Below the pieces are notes generated by a model that saw only the letters and a program-made list of their open reading frames with translations, was not told where the DNA came from and did no database searches. The position numbers were made by a program, and so were the translations under genes. From Richelia sp. SL_2_1 (GTDB lineage Bacteria; Cyanobacteriota; Cyanobacteriia; Cyanobacteriales; Nostocaceae): a stretch of DNA of 32,080 nucleotides. The stretch is taken from positions 1 to 32,080 of the forward strand of contig JAAUSO010000074.1 of the NCBI GenBank assembly GCA_012033205.1, in the 5' to 3' direction. Of this stretch, positions 24,844 to 32,080 are shown in pieces; position 1 is the first letter of the stretch, and the number at the start of each line of letters is the position of its first letter.

Positions 24844-24959
24844 AAATTCTCCTGAAAATAGTTGAGAGATCAAGAATAAAATTAGACTTAAATAATAGTA
24901 GATGCACTTAACAATGAACTGGGTGTGATGTTCTAATGATGTATATTTCTCAGGCATCC

Positions 24960-24979
24960 GGGGGTATGCAATTTTTGCA
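24960..24979 (-). repeat. CATACCCCC element downstream of the intact TPR-CHAT gene
   Basis: Reads gggggtatgcaatttttgca on the plus strand, giving tgcaaaaattgcataccccc in the direction of the gene, 40-60 bp after its stop codon. Confidence 0.6.
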
Positions 24980-25018
24980 GGAGTAAATCCAGGAAAGTCA
25001 ATTTTTACCGATTTTTTC

Positions 25019-28000
25019 CTACTCCGCTTCCCCAATCATAGTAAAAGCTGCCCAATCCACAGGATTTGGATGTTGTTTCATCGTCTTCAACATCGCCTGT
25101 CGCAGTGCTTGGGCTTTGTCGGGACTTTTTTGCAGATTTTGATAGAATTCCGTCATTAACTCGGCTGTCGGGGCATCTGGAACCGCCCAGAGCGATACTA
25201 AGACACTGGGTACACCCGCAGTAATTAGGGAGCGGGATAAACCAATTACCCCATCTCCAGAAATTCGTCCCCTTCCAGTATCGCAAGCGCTTAACACGAC
25301 TAATTCGGCATTCAATTTTAAATCGAGGATTTCCCCCGCTGTTAACAAACCGTCACCACCCCCCTCTTGTCCCCCCTTGAAAGGGGATGAAGGGGGGTCG
25401 GGTGCTAGAGCTATACCACTATTTAAACCTTGGATATCATCAAATAAACCGTGGGTGGCTAAGTGGATTAATCTGGCTTGGGATAGACGTTTTGTTACTT
25501 CGGTTTCCGTGGCTTGATTGCCTGTGAGAGATTGGGTTTTGAATAATTTAGCGATCGCCTTTGCTTCTAGTTCTGCACCAGGTAAGGGAGTTAATTGTTG
25601 TGGTGCTTCGCCAATTTTTGGGGATACAGCAGGCATGGTAGGATTACCGACAATTAATGTATTATTTGCCTGGATGGGTTTGTTACCGATGCGTTGTTTC
25701 TGTTTGCGGGTTAATTCTAAAACTTGAATTGATGGGGAGGTGAGAATGGTGTGTTTCTCAATTAAATATTTGCCGTCTTTGTCTTGAAGTGCGGGAAAGG
25801 GAACCAAGAATAAACTACCTTGGGGAATGAATGTAACTCTAGCGCTAGGGTTTTTGGGTAACAAATCGGCGATAGGGTTAATTAATAATTCGTGGAGACG
25901 TTTTAGTTTGTTTTTTGCTTTGGGTGTGTCGGGATTGTAGGACACATCAATACCACGAAAAGCTGTACCTCTGACACCGATAGATTCACGACTGGTGGTG
26001 ATGAGGTCGTTTAAATTTGTGTTTTCTTTTTGCCACAATGGTTTTAAATCAACTGTGCGGAAGGTGATTTGTCCGGTGGATTTGATAACCCAAATATATA
26101 ATTCCGATTCTTTGACTTTGTATTGATTATTGATTTTTAATTCGTCGTAAATAATCGAATATTGTACGAGAGTTGTATTTTGTTGTTGAGCGATTTGCTT
26201 AATCTCTGCAATATTTGGTGGTGTGGGGGATTGGAATTTAGAATTAGTTGATATACGGGAAGCCAGTAACTCTACAAATGCACGCGCTCTACCGCGTTCG
26301 GAAATTTCTAAAGCTGTATCGGTTTTATTTTGGGCAATCAGAACTTGCTGCAAAGTATTGTAGGTACCGCGTTGCGTTTCAAAAATTGAGATTTTATTGT
26401 TATCCTTTAGTTCTCGACTCCGCAGGGATTCCCAAACTTTTATGCCTTCGATTAAGGTACTCTCTGCTAAGGGGAATTTTCTCTGCCTGTAGAAAGTGAG
26501 TCCGAGATTGTTGAGTGCATTGCCTTCACTGCGAAGGTCTTTAATTTCACGGGCAATTTTTAAACTTTGCTGTTGATACTCAATTGCTTTGGGGTAATCT
26601 CCTAAATTACTATAGGCATTACCAAGATTGAAGAGGGAAATACCTTCCCCTTGACGGTCTTTTATTTTTCGTGCGATCGCTAATCTTTGTTGTTGGTATT
26701 CAATGGCTTTGGGATATTCCCCTAAAGCATTGTAGACATTTCCGATATTATTGAGGGCATTACTCTCACTTTTGGGGTCTTTAATTTCCCGCGCGATCGC
26801 TAACCATTGTTGTTGATATTCAATTGCTTGCCGATAATCTCTCAGTTCATAATAAGCAAGACCGAGATTTCCTAAAGCTCTACCCTCACCGGAACGGTTT
26901 TTAAACTTGCGTGCGAGATTTAGGAATTGTTCTTGGTACTTGACACTTTCAAGGAAATTACCGACAGAAAAATAAGCAAGACCCATATTACCTAAAGCAT
27001 TACCTTCTGTTTGATGGTCTTTGATGTCCCGCGCAGTCTCTAAACTTCGTTGGGAGTAATCAATAGCTTTGGGGTAATCTCCCAAATAAAGATAGTCAAG
27101 ACCGAGATTTAAGAATGCTTGACCCTGACTTCGACGGTTTTTCATCTCCGTGGCGATCGCCGCAAATTGCTGATGGTATTCCACGGCTTTAGTGTAGTCT
27201 CCCAAGGAATGGGAAGCATTTCCTAGATTATTAAGTGCATTACCTTCACCGTCGCGGTCTTTAACTTCGCGAGAAATAGCCAAATGTTGTTGGTGGTAGG
27301 CGATCGCTTTTTGGTATTCTGCTAAGGAATGGTAGACATTTCCCAGACTACCGAGAACACCCCCCTCCAGGTCACGAGCTTGAATTTTGCGGGAAATGAC
27401 TAAGCTTTGTTGATAGTTTTCGATAGCTTGAGAATAGTTTCCCAAGGCTGCATAAGCAAGACCGATATTGATCAGGGTGACAATCTCGCTTTTGGGGTCT
27501 TTAATTTCCCGCAGTATTGCCAAATTTTGTTGGTGGTACTCAATTGCTTTCGAGTAATTTCCCAAGGACTCATTCGCCAAACCAAGATTTCTCAAAGCAT
27601 TACTCTGGGCTTTAGGGTCTTTCATTTCCCTGCCAATTACCAAACTTTGTTGGTAGTACTCAATGGCTTTATTATATTCTCCCAGGGCGCGGTAATTATT
27701 TCCCAAATTATTAAGTGCATTACCCTCTCCCCAACGGTCTTTGATTTCTCTCGCAATTATCAAGCTTTGTTGTTGATACTCAATTGCTTTGGGATAATCT
27801 CCTAAATAATCATAAGCAATACCCAGATTACCTATCGCTTTACCCTCACCTAAACGGTCTTTAATTTCCCGGTATATTTCCAGCGCTTGTTCCCAAGATT
27901 TTATAGCTGCTTGTAAATTTCCCGTTTGAGCTTGTTGTATACCTTGATTTAAAATTCTATCCGCTTCTACCTTTTTTTCGGCTTTGCTTTGCGCTAAAAC

Positions 28001-28117
28001 CTTTGATGTATTACTTAAAATAGGCAAATTTGGTACGAAGGAAGTAGAAAAAATAGCCAAGCAACAAACAAAGACACTTAGACCAACTTTATTTAATCCA
28101 ACTTTATCAAAACGCAT
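25019..28117 (-). CDS. TPR-CHAT protein with signal peptide (intact)
   Basis: From the ATG at 28117, which has gaggag about 9 nt upstream, the product is 1032 residues. A longer frame from 28150 overlaps a remnant and lacks that signal. An N-terminal signal peptide (GLSVFVCCLAIFSTSFV...VLAQ, cut near residue 42) is followed by 12-13 near-identical 40-residue TPRs to about residue 560 (pattern GNALNNLGxAYxxLGDYPKAIEYQQQSLxIAREIKD). A helical linker precedes the C-terminal CHAT domain, with catalytic His889 (IHLATHGLF) and Cys945 (LSACDTG). CHAT domains are caspase-like cysteine proteases. A secreted or periplasmic location follows from the signal peptide. Target and trigger are unknown. A G/C-rich palindrome is inserted in frame between the catalytic residues. 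Confidence 0.92.
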   Translation of the reverse strand: MRFDKVGLNKVGLSVFVCCLAIFSTSFVPNLPILSNTSKVLAQSKAEKKVEADRILNQGIQQAQTGNLQAAIKSWEQALEIYREIKDRLGEGKAIGNLGIAYDYLGDYPKAIEYQQQSLIIAREIKDRWGEGNALNNLGNNYRALGEYNKAIEYYQQSLVIGREMKDPKAQSNALRNLGLANESLGNYSKAIEYHQQNLAILREIKDPKSEIVTLINIGLAYAALGNYSQAIENYQQSLVISRKIQARDLEGGVLGSLGNVYHSLAEYQKAIAYHQQHLAISREVKDRDGEGNALNNLGNASHSLGDYTKAVEYHQQFAAIATEMKNRRSQGQAFLNLGLDYLYLGDYPKAIDYSQRSLETARDIKDHQTEGNALGNMGLAYFSVGNFLESVKYQEQFLNLARKFKNRSGEGRALGNLGLAYYELRDYRQAIEYQQQWLAIAREIKDPKSESNALNNIGNVYNALGEYPKAIEYQQQRLAIARKIKDRQGEGISLFNLGNAYSNLGDYPKAIEYQQQSLKIAREIKDLRSEGNALNNLGLTFYRQRKFPLAESTLIEGIKVWESLRSRELKDNNKISIFETQRGTYNTLQQVLIAQNKTDTALEISERGRARAFVELLASRISTNSKFQSPTPPNIAEIKQIAQQQNTTLVQYSIIYDELKINNQYKVKESELYIWVIKSTGQITFRTVDLKPLWQKENTNLNDLITTSRESIGVRGTAFRGIDVSYNPDTPKAKNKLKRLHELLINPIADLLPKNPSARVTFIPQGSLFLVPFPALQDKDGKYLIEKHTILTSPSIQVLELTRKQKQRIGNKPIQANNTLIVGNPTMPAVSPKIGEAPQQLTPLPGAELEAKAIAKLFKTQSLTGNQATETEVTKRLSQARLIHLATHGLFDDIQGLNSGIALAPDPPSSPFKGGQEGGGDGLLTAGEILDLKLNAELVVLSACDTGRGRISGDGVIGLSRSLITAGVPSVLVSLWAVPDAPTAELMTEFYQNLQKSPDKAQALRQAMLKTMKQHPNPVDWAAFTMIGEAE
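25359..25397. repeat. G/C-rich palindromic repeat inside the CHAT coding sequence
   Basis: Runs of C and G (cccccc at 25359, cccccc at 25371, gggg at 25383, gggggg at 25392) form nested inverted repeats and encode PPSSPFKGGQEGG (residues 908-920). The flanking protein sequence is normal for CHAT, so the repeat seems to have entered a surface loop without breaking the frame. Confidence 0.65.
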
Positions 28118-28136
28118 AATCAATAACTCCTCACCA

Positions 28137-28300
28137 TTACAACAAACCAATTGACGTAAAACCAGCCCAATCTTGCGGATTTGGATATTTTTTCATTGTT
28201 TCCAAGATAGCTTTGCGGAATGCACTAGCTTTATCCGGATTTTTACTGAAATTTTCCTAAAATTTAACCATTAAAAATGACGTTGCCTGATCACCAATTC
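28137..28300 (-). pseudogene. Decayed CHAT-protein 3' end, remnant 2
   Basis: The minus strand reads DQATSFLMVKF-stop-ENFSKNPDKASAFRKAIL and then ETMKKYPNPQDWAGFTSIGLL-stop (stop at 28137). This matches the C-terminus of the adjacent intact CHAT protein (NLQKSPDKAQALRQAML, HPNPVDWAAFTMIG) with one internal TAG at 28259-28261. Everything upstream, including the catalytic residues, is missing. Its end lies 20 bp before the start codon of the intact gene. Confidence 0.85.
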
Positions 28301-28328
28301 CTATTGTTTTATATCTCTGGCTACTTTA

Positions 28329-28346
28329 GGGGGTATGCAAAAATGG
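28329..28346 (-). repeat. CATACCCCC element upstream of the TPR-CHAT region
   Basis: gggggtatgcaaaaatgg on the plus strand, i.e. tttttgcataccccc on the strand of the CHAT genes, just upstream of remnant 2. It has the same orientation as the copy at 24960. Confidence 0.6.
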
Positions 28347-28397
28347 TTTTGAACGAATTTGCATAAATATGTGCTGAATAAATAAATCACATAAAAA

Positions 28398-28418
28398 AGA
28401 CGTAGTATAGCTACGTCT
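28398..28418. repeat. Interspersed palindrome, copy 4
   Basis: Arms agacgtag and ctacgtct around tatag; a shorter-armed version of the palindrome at 1610 and 16319. Confidence 0.7.
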
Positions 28419-28656
28419 AGATGATTTATGATTTGCAATTTCTATTTACTCCCACGAAAAATTAATGTTTTAAAACTTCTTTTCTTGGAAAACAGTATTC
28501 GTAACAAATATTTTAACAATTAATCACCGGTAAAAAATAAAAATCAGTATATACACTAAATTAACACCGCGAAAATATCAAATTTATATTTTTTCAATGT
28601 CTTTAAAAAAACTAAAAAATATTTTGATTAAATAATAAAGGCTTCGAGAGACAATC

Positions 28657-28684
28657 CAAAATCTCAAATTCAAAATCTCAAATT
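28657..28684. repeat. 14-bp direct tandem repeat
   Basis: caaaatctcaaatt occurs twice in a row just after the end of the histidine kinase gene. The rest of the 28261-28697 gap holds the elements listed above and otherwise AT-rich DNA without a gene. Confidence 0.7.
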
Positions 28685-28697
28685 CCATCACTCCTGA

Positions 28698-30002
28698 CTA
28701 GTCACTATTTAACACCCCATTGATAGTATTCAACAAATCCGACTTGGTAAATGGTTTGGCTAAAAACCCTTGAATTCCAGTACCTGCGGCTTGAGCTAAA
28801 GCTTCAGTAGACGCTAATCCACTCATGGCAATAATTTGAACTTGTGGATTTAGCTGTTGTAAAGTCATTATGGTTCTTGCTCCGTCCATTTCTTGCATCA
28901 TCATATCTATTAATACAAGGTGAATTTTCTTTTGATTTTGAACATATGTTGAAATCGCTTCAATACCATCGACTGCTGTAAACACATTAAAGTTATGACT
29001 TTCCAAGGTAGTTTTAATAATTTCACAAATTGCTGGTTCGTCATCTACTACTAAAATCAGTTCTGAGTTGCCGATTTGCACTGCATTTTCTTGTGCTGCT
29101 TCGACTGTGGTTTCCTGGGTGCTAGGCAAATATACTTTGAATTGACTACCTTTTCCCAACTGGCTGCTTACTTCAATAAAACCACCGTGGTTTTTAACGA
29201 TGCCGATGGCAGTTGATAAACCCAATCCTGTCCCTTTTCCTGGTTCTTTGGTGGTAAAAAACGGTTCAAAAACACGCTCGATGATTTTTGCAGGAATACC
29301 CGTTCCGGTATCGGTAATTATGACTACAACGTAGTTACCAACTTTTGCCTCGATGTTCATTCTGGTGTAGCTTTCATCAATATACTGGTTTTGCGCCGCA
29401 ATAGTTATTGTTCCACCATTCGGCATTGCGTCGCGAGCATTGACAACCAAATTCATCAATACTTGATATATTTGAGTTGGGTCTGCGGAAATTGTCAATA
29501 GGTCTTGCGGTAGATTTCTTTGAATTGCAATTGATTTGGCAAATGTTCCTTTGGCAAACTGTTCGATATCTTTTAAAAGGTGTTTGACTTGTAATACCGT
29601 GCGCTTACCTTCATTACCGCGAGCGAATGTGAGGATTTGCTTAACTATGGAGGCACCGCGTTTAGCACTGTTTTCTAACATCACCAGCATTTCACTACAA
29701 TCTGGCTCTTGACTGCTCAATTTTAACGGTAGCAGTTGCGCGATCGCTAAAATCGGTGTGAGTATATTATTCAAATCGTGAGCGACACCGCTTGCTAAAG
29801 TTCCCAGGCTTTCTAAGCGCTGGGTACGGAGAAATTGATTTTCCAGTTGCTTTTTCTGGGTGATATCGGTGTCTACAGTCAATATTGCTTCGGGGTTTCC
29901 AGCTTCGTCACGAACCAGCGTCCAACGGCTAGCAACGATAATATTTTTTACCTGTTTTAGTAACTTTGTGCAATTCTCCTTGCCACGAACCAGTTTCAAC
30001 AA
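28698..30002 (-). CDS. Histidine kinase and receiver half of a split hybrid sensor kinase
   Basis: About 434 codons of open frame. True homology begins near IIVASRWTLVRDEAGNPEAILTV, the end of a PAS domain. The phosphoacceptor H-box follows (GTLASGVAHDLNNILTP, His75 in this frame), then the N-box (LMNLVVNARDAMP), G-boxes (DTGTGIP, GKGTGLGLSTAIGIV) and a C-terminal receiver domain (VVDDEP, phosphoacceptor D366 in VLIDMMMQEMDG, conserved Lys in LAKPF). The usual start of this frame (MLKLVRGKEN) is only an artefact of the shifted frame, and the half belongs to the PAS-containing frame upstream. On its own it would lack sensing domains, although the catalytic core is complete. Confidence 0.88.
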   Translation of the reverse strand: MLKLVRGKENCTKLLKQVKNIIVASRWTLVRDEAGNPEAILTVDTDITQKKQLENQFLRTQRLESLGTLASGVAHDLNNILTPILAIAQLLPLKLSSQEPDCSEMLVMLENSAKRGASIVKQILTFARGNEGKRTVLQVKHLLKDIEQFAKGTFAKSIAIQRNLPQDLLTISADPTQIYQVLMNLVVNARDAMPNGGTITIAAQNQYIDESYTRMNIEAKVGNYVVVIITDTGTGIPAKIIERVFEPFFTTKEPGKGTGLGLSTAIGIVKNHGGFIEVSSQLGKGSQFKVYLPSTQETTVEAAQENAVQIGNSELILVVDDEPAICEIIKTTLESHNFNVFTAVDGIEAISTYVQNQKKIHLVLIDMMMQEMDGARTIMTLQQLNPQVQIIAMSGLASTEALAQAAGTGIQGFLAKPFTKSDLLNTINGVLNSD

Positions 30003-31419
30003 CTTTGTGAAGTGCTTCTTCTAATTCTAATGAAATTTCTGCATATAAAAGCGCGTTGGCTGTCTTGCCAATGATTTCTTGTTTCTTCCAGCCATATATT
30101 AGCTCGGCGCTGCGGTTGCAATATGAAATATATCCGTCTAAATTTGTAACTAAAATTGCATCTGTAGTTATATCGAGTAATTGCGCTTGTTGGGCAATTT
30201 TTTCTTCGGCTAGCTTGCGTTGGGTAATATCAGAAAACGAAGTAACTGCACCACTAGGAATAGTTTCTCCTGGTAAAAATAGCGGTTCGGAATTAATCAA
30301 AATCCACGTGAGTTCTCCATTTGGTTTGTGAATTCCCATCACCGTATCCGAACAAGGTTTACCCGTATGCAAAGCAATCATTGCTGGATGATTTTCACCG
30401 GGAAAGGGAGAACCGTCTTCATGGATTGTCTTCCAGCAGGGTTCTACAGAAGTACGTCCCTTTATTTGTTCGGCTGATAACCCTAAAATCTTTTCTGCAC
30501 TGGCATTACAGGAAATTATAGTACCATCAGCTTGGTGAATTACTATACCTTCATGCATCGATTTGACAACAGAACAATAGCGTTCTTTATTCTCACGCAG
30601 TTCTAATTCTATTTGCTTATATTCGCTAATATCTTGAGTAATGCCATAGTAACGACGTAAGTTTCCTTGAGAATCCCGTTCTACCCTGCCACACATAAAT
30701 ACATAACCAATGGTATCATCGGCACGTAAAAGCCGAACTTCAGTTTCGTAAGGGATACCCTGCTCAATGCAAGCCATTACCAGCTGATAAATGCGATCGC
30801 GGTCTTCTGGATGTACAATTTTATCGATCAGAGTTGCCACATCAGGAATTGCATCGCCGGGATTCAAATTAATGATTCGATAGTATTGCTCAGACCACCA
30901 TTTTTCATTTGTAGTCAAATCAGTAGACCAACTGCCCATTTTAGCGATTCTTTGCGCTTCTTGCAGCAGCATTTCGGTGCGTCTTAATTGTTCTTCTACC
31001 TGCTTGCGTTGGGTGATATCGGTGATAGTTCCTAAATACCCCGTAATCTCTCCGATTTGATTATAAATTGCCACAGCATTTCCAAACACCCAAGTTACTT
31101 TACCAGACGGCGTACAGAAACGATATTCCATGGCAAACTCTCGTCCTTGGGCTGCTGCATCATACCATTGGCGAAAAACTTCTTCTTTGTCTTCAGGATG
31201 TAAAGTCTTAGCCCAACCTTCTCCCATCGCTTCTTCTGAAGAAATTCCCGTAATTTCTGACCAGCGCGGGTTGACAAATACACATTTTCCTTGATTATCA
31301 GTTTGAAATATTCCTACAGGTACGTGATTGATCAACAATCGAAAACATTCTTCGGCTGAAGTTGTATTGATTACTTTATTCAAGGCAAGCAAATCAACAT
31401 TGTCGGCATTAAAATGCAT
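29929..31419 (-). CDS. Multi-PAS sensor half of a split hybrid histidine kinase
   Basis: A 496-codon frame from ATG at 31419 with four PAS/PAC modules in tandem: about 20-145 (VGIFQTDNQGKCVFVNPRW to LGTITDITQRK), 150-270 (GSWSTDL to YYGITQDISEYK), 275-405 (SMHEGIVIHQADGTII to TSFSDITQRK) and 410 onward (DAILVTNLDGYISYCN). It breaks off in TKTGKKYYRC-stop. One base less in the A6 run (T6 on the plus strand, 29944-29949) gives TKTGKNIIVASRWTLV and joins the kinase half in frame. The full protein would be about 900 residues, a soluble signal-sensing hybrid kinase. No transmembrane segment is seen; the signal is unknown. Confidence 0.88.
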   Translation of the reverse strand: MHFNADNVDLLALNKVINTTSAEECFRLLINHVPVGIFQTDNQGKCVFVNPRWSEITGISSEEAMGEGWAKTLHPEDKEEVFRQWYDAAAQGREFAMEYRFCTPSGKVTWVFGNAVAIYNQIGEITGYLGTITDITQRKQVEEQLRRTEMLLQEAQRIAKMGSWSTDLTTNEKWWSEQYYRIINLNPGDAIPDVATLIDKIVHPEDRDRIYQLVMACIEQGIPYETEVRLLRADDTIGYVFMCGRVERDSQGNLRRYYGITQDISEYKQIELELRENKERYCSVVKSMHEGIVIHQADGTIISCNASAEKILGLSAEQIKGRTSVEPCWKTIHEDGSPFPGENHPAMIALHTGKPCSDTVMGIHKPNGELTWILINSEPLFLPGETIPSGAVTSFSDITQRKLAEEKIAQQAQLLDITTDAILVTNLDGYISYCNRSAELIYGWKKQEIIGKTANALLYAEISLELEEALHKVVETGSWQGELHKVTKTGKKYYRC

Positions 31420-31521
31420 AGCTTAAATGCCTTAGTACAAATTTAGGGGAAAATTAATACAGTGATTATACTGGAAATTTTTCATCTAATCATAACTTAT
31501 ATTATTTTTAAATATTTTTAG

Positions 31522-31953
31522 TCACAAAAAGAGCGTTGCAGAATCCGAGTATGAATTTAGATTTTGAGATGTTTCCGTAGTTGAAAAAGTCGGTGCTTGG
31601 ATTGTCATCACAGAACAAGGTGCATGATGCAGTACATAATTACTGACACTACCTAAAAAGAATTCGCTCAAACCACGATGACCTCGACGACCGATTACAA
31701 TCAGTTCAGCATCCCAACTACGAGCAACCTCACAAATCATTCGACTTGGTTCACCTGTATTGAGAATAAATTCAGTTTTGGCACCAGAAGAATTTGCTGA
31801 ATCACACAAAGAACGCAACCAATTTTCTCTACTTTGCTTGAGTTCTGCCCAATTTTTCAAATTTTTATGGTAAGGGTAAGTTTCAGTTTGCAATTCTGCA
31901 ATAAATAAAGGTTCAATATAATCTTCATCTACTTCATCTGATGGAAATAGAAC
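31522..31953 (-). pseudogene. Universal stress protein (UspA family), 5' end cut off by an IS element
   Basis: The frame is open from just after a TAA at 31956 to TGA at 31522. It reads LFPSDEVDEDYIEPLFIA, TYPYHKNLKNWAELK and then the Usp core LNTGEPSRMICEVARSWDAE and LIVIGRRGHRGLSEFFLGSV, with the nucleotide-binding G-xx-G-x9-G(S) pattern. The first beta strand and helix (usual start like ILVAIDGS) are absent, and no ATG exists in frame at the left; a TTG at 31893 would give 123 residues. Upstream DNA changes abruptly to an IS200/IS605 right end. The missing 5' part probably lies beyond the window, on the other side of the element. Confidence 0.8.
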
Positions 31954-31955
31954 TT

Positions 31956-32080
31956 AAGCTTCCCCGCTCTAAAGAGACGGCGATTTCTGAAGAGTCCAAA
32001 TACGAACTTTCGTAGGCGCACTTAAAGCACCTCTACTTACTCCACTTAAACTTAATTTAAGTTTTGTAGCTACTTTACGA
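31956..32080 (-). mobile_element. Right end of an IS200/IS605-type insertion sequence (partial)
   Basis: A short imperfect hairpin (ccgtctc-ttta-gagcgg on the minus strand, 31964-31980, one bulged T) overlaps and follows the end of a TnpB frame. This is the usual structure of the right end of IS200/IS605 elements, which move as single strands and make no target duplication. The exact end, near 31950-31956, is estimated from where Usp coding resumes. Confidence 0.7.
31969..32080 (-). CDS. tnpB: TnpB-like (IS605 OrfB) C-terminal tail, partial
   Basis: Thirty-six codons enter from the right edge: KVATKLKLSLSGVSRGALSA then PTKVRIWTLQKSPSL-stop (TAG at 31969). This resembles the C-terminal tails of cyanobacterial IS605 OrfB/TnpB proteins, which often end in a short PSL or APSL. 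The RuvC and zinc-finger regions lie outside the window. TnpB proteins are RNA-guided nucleases whose guide (omega RNA) usually covers this 3' end and the right-end hairpin. Whether this copy is complete cannot be seen. Confidence 0.65.
   Translation of the reverse strand, partial: RKVATKLKLSLSGVSRGALSAPTKVRIWTLQKSPSL

Noticed and set aside
10274-28346. Idea that the two TPR-CHAT genes and the peptide locus form one defence island
   Set aside because: There is no CRISPR, Cas, toxin or other defence partner in the window, and one CHAT gene is truncated; co-location alone is not enough.

Overview
The window looks like a piece of a filamentous, probably heterocyst-forming cyanobacterium. The evidence is low-GC DNA with many GCGATCGC (HIP1) octamers, a flavodiiron Flv3/Flv1 pair, heptameric short tandem repeats, TPR-CHAT proteins and a Nif11-leader peptide locus. 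The genus cannot be told from the sequence.

Layout. (1) 1-3368, minus strand: an intact flv3-type gene followed by an flv1-type gene that runs off the left edge. (2) 4042-6155, plus: two secreted proteins of unknown function, one a probable outer-membrane barrel. (3) 6267-10340: a MITE-like element, heptamer repeat tracts on both sides of a photolyase gene, a short-chain dehydrogenase followed by a truncated second one, an Old Yellow Enzyme, and a leftover Tat signal peptide. (4) 10470-13262, plus: a TPR-CHAT protein that has apparently lost its 5' end. (5) 13705-17777, plus: a peptide natural-product locus. Two Nif11-leader precursors carry X-Tyr-Gly motifs after a Gly-Gly site; they are followed by a radical SAM/SPASM enzyme and a tiny partner protein. 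This arrangement resembles the spliceotide (PlpA/PlpX/PlpY) type. Three more small Gly-Gly-leader peptides follow. (6) 18061-24189, minus: a secretion cassette convergent with the precursors: a DNA-binding protein, a cNMP-binding/C39-peptidase/ABC exporter with a frameshift before Walker B, an HlyD adaptor and a parvulin-type isomerase. (7) 24604-28346, minus: a second, intact TPR-CHAT gene among decayed CHAT 3' ends and a truncated SH3-type secreted protein. (8) 28698-31419, minus: a multi-PAS hybrid histidine kinase split by a frameshift in an A6 run. (9) 31522-32080, minus: a universal stress protein gene cut by the right end of an IS200/IS605-type element with the tail of TnpB.

How it fits together. 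The central 10 kb reads as one make-and-export system: precursors, a core-modifying enzyme, a Gly-Gly peptidase/exporter, an adaptor and a chaperone. If the exporter frameshift is real, the last step is broken unless another exporter serves it. The main curiosities are the XYG-bearing Nif11 precursors, the shared CATACCCCC element near both TPR-CHAT genes, and the many gene remnants around them. Two frameshifts in otherwise intact genes could also mean assembly errors; raw reads would decide.
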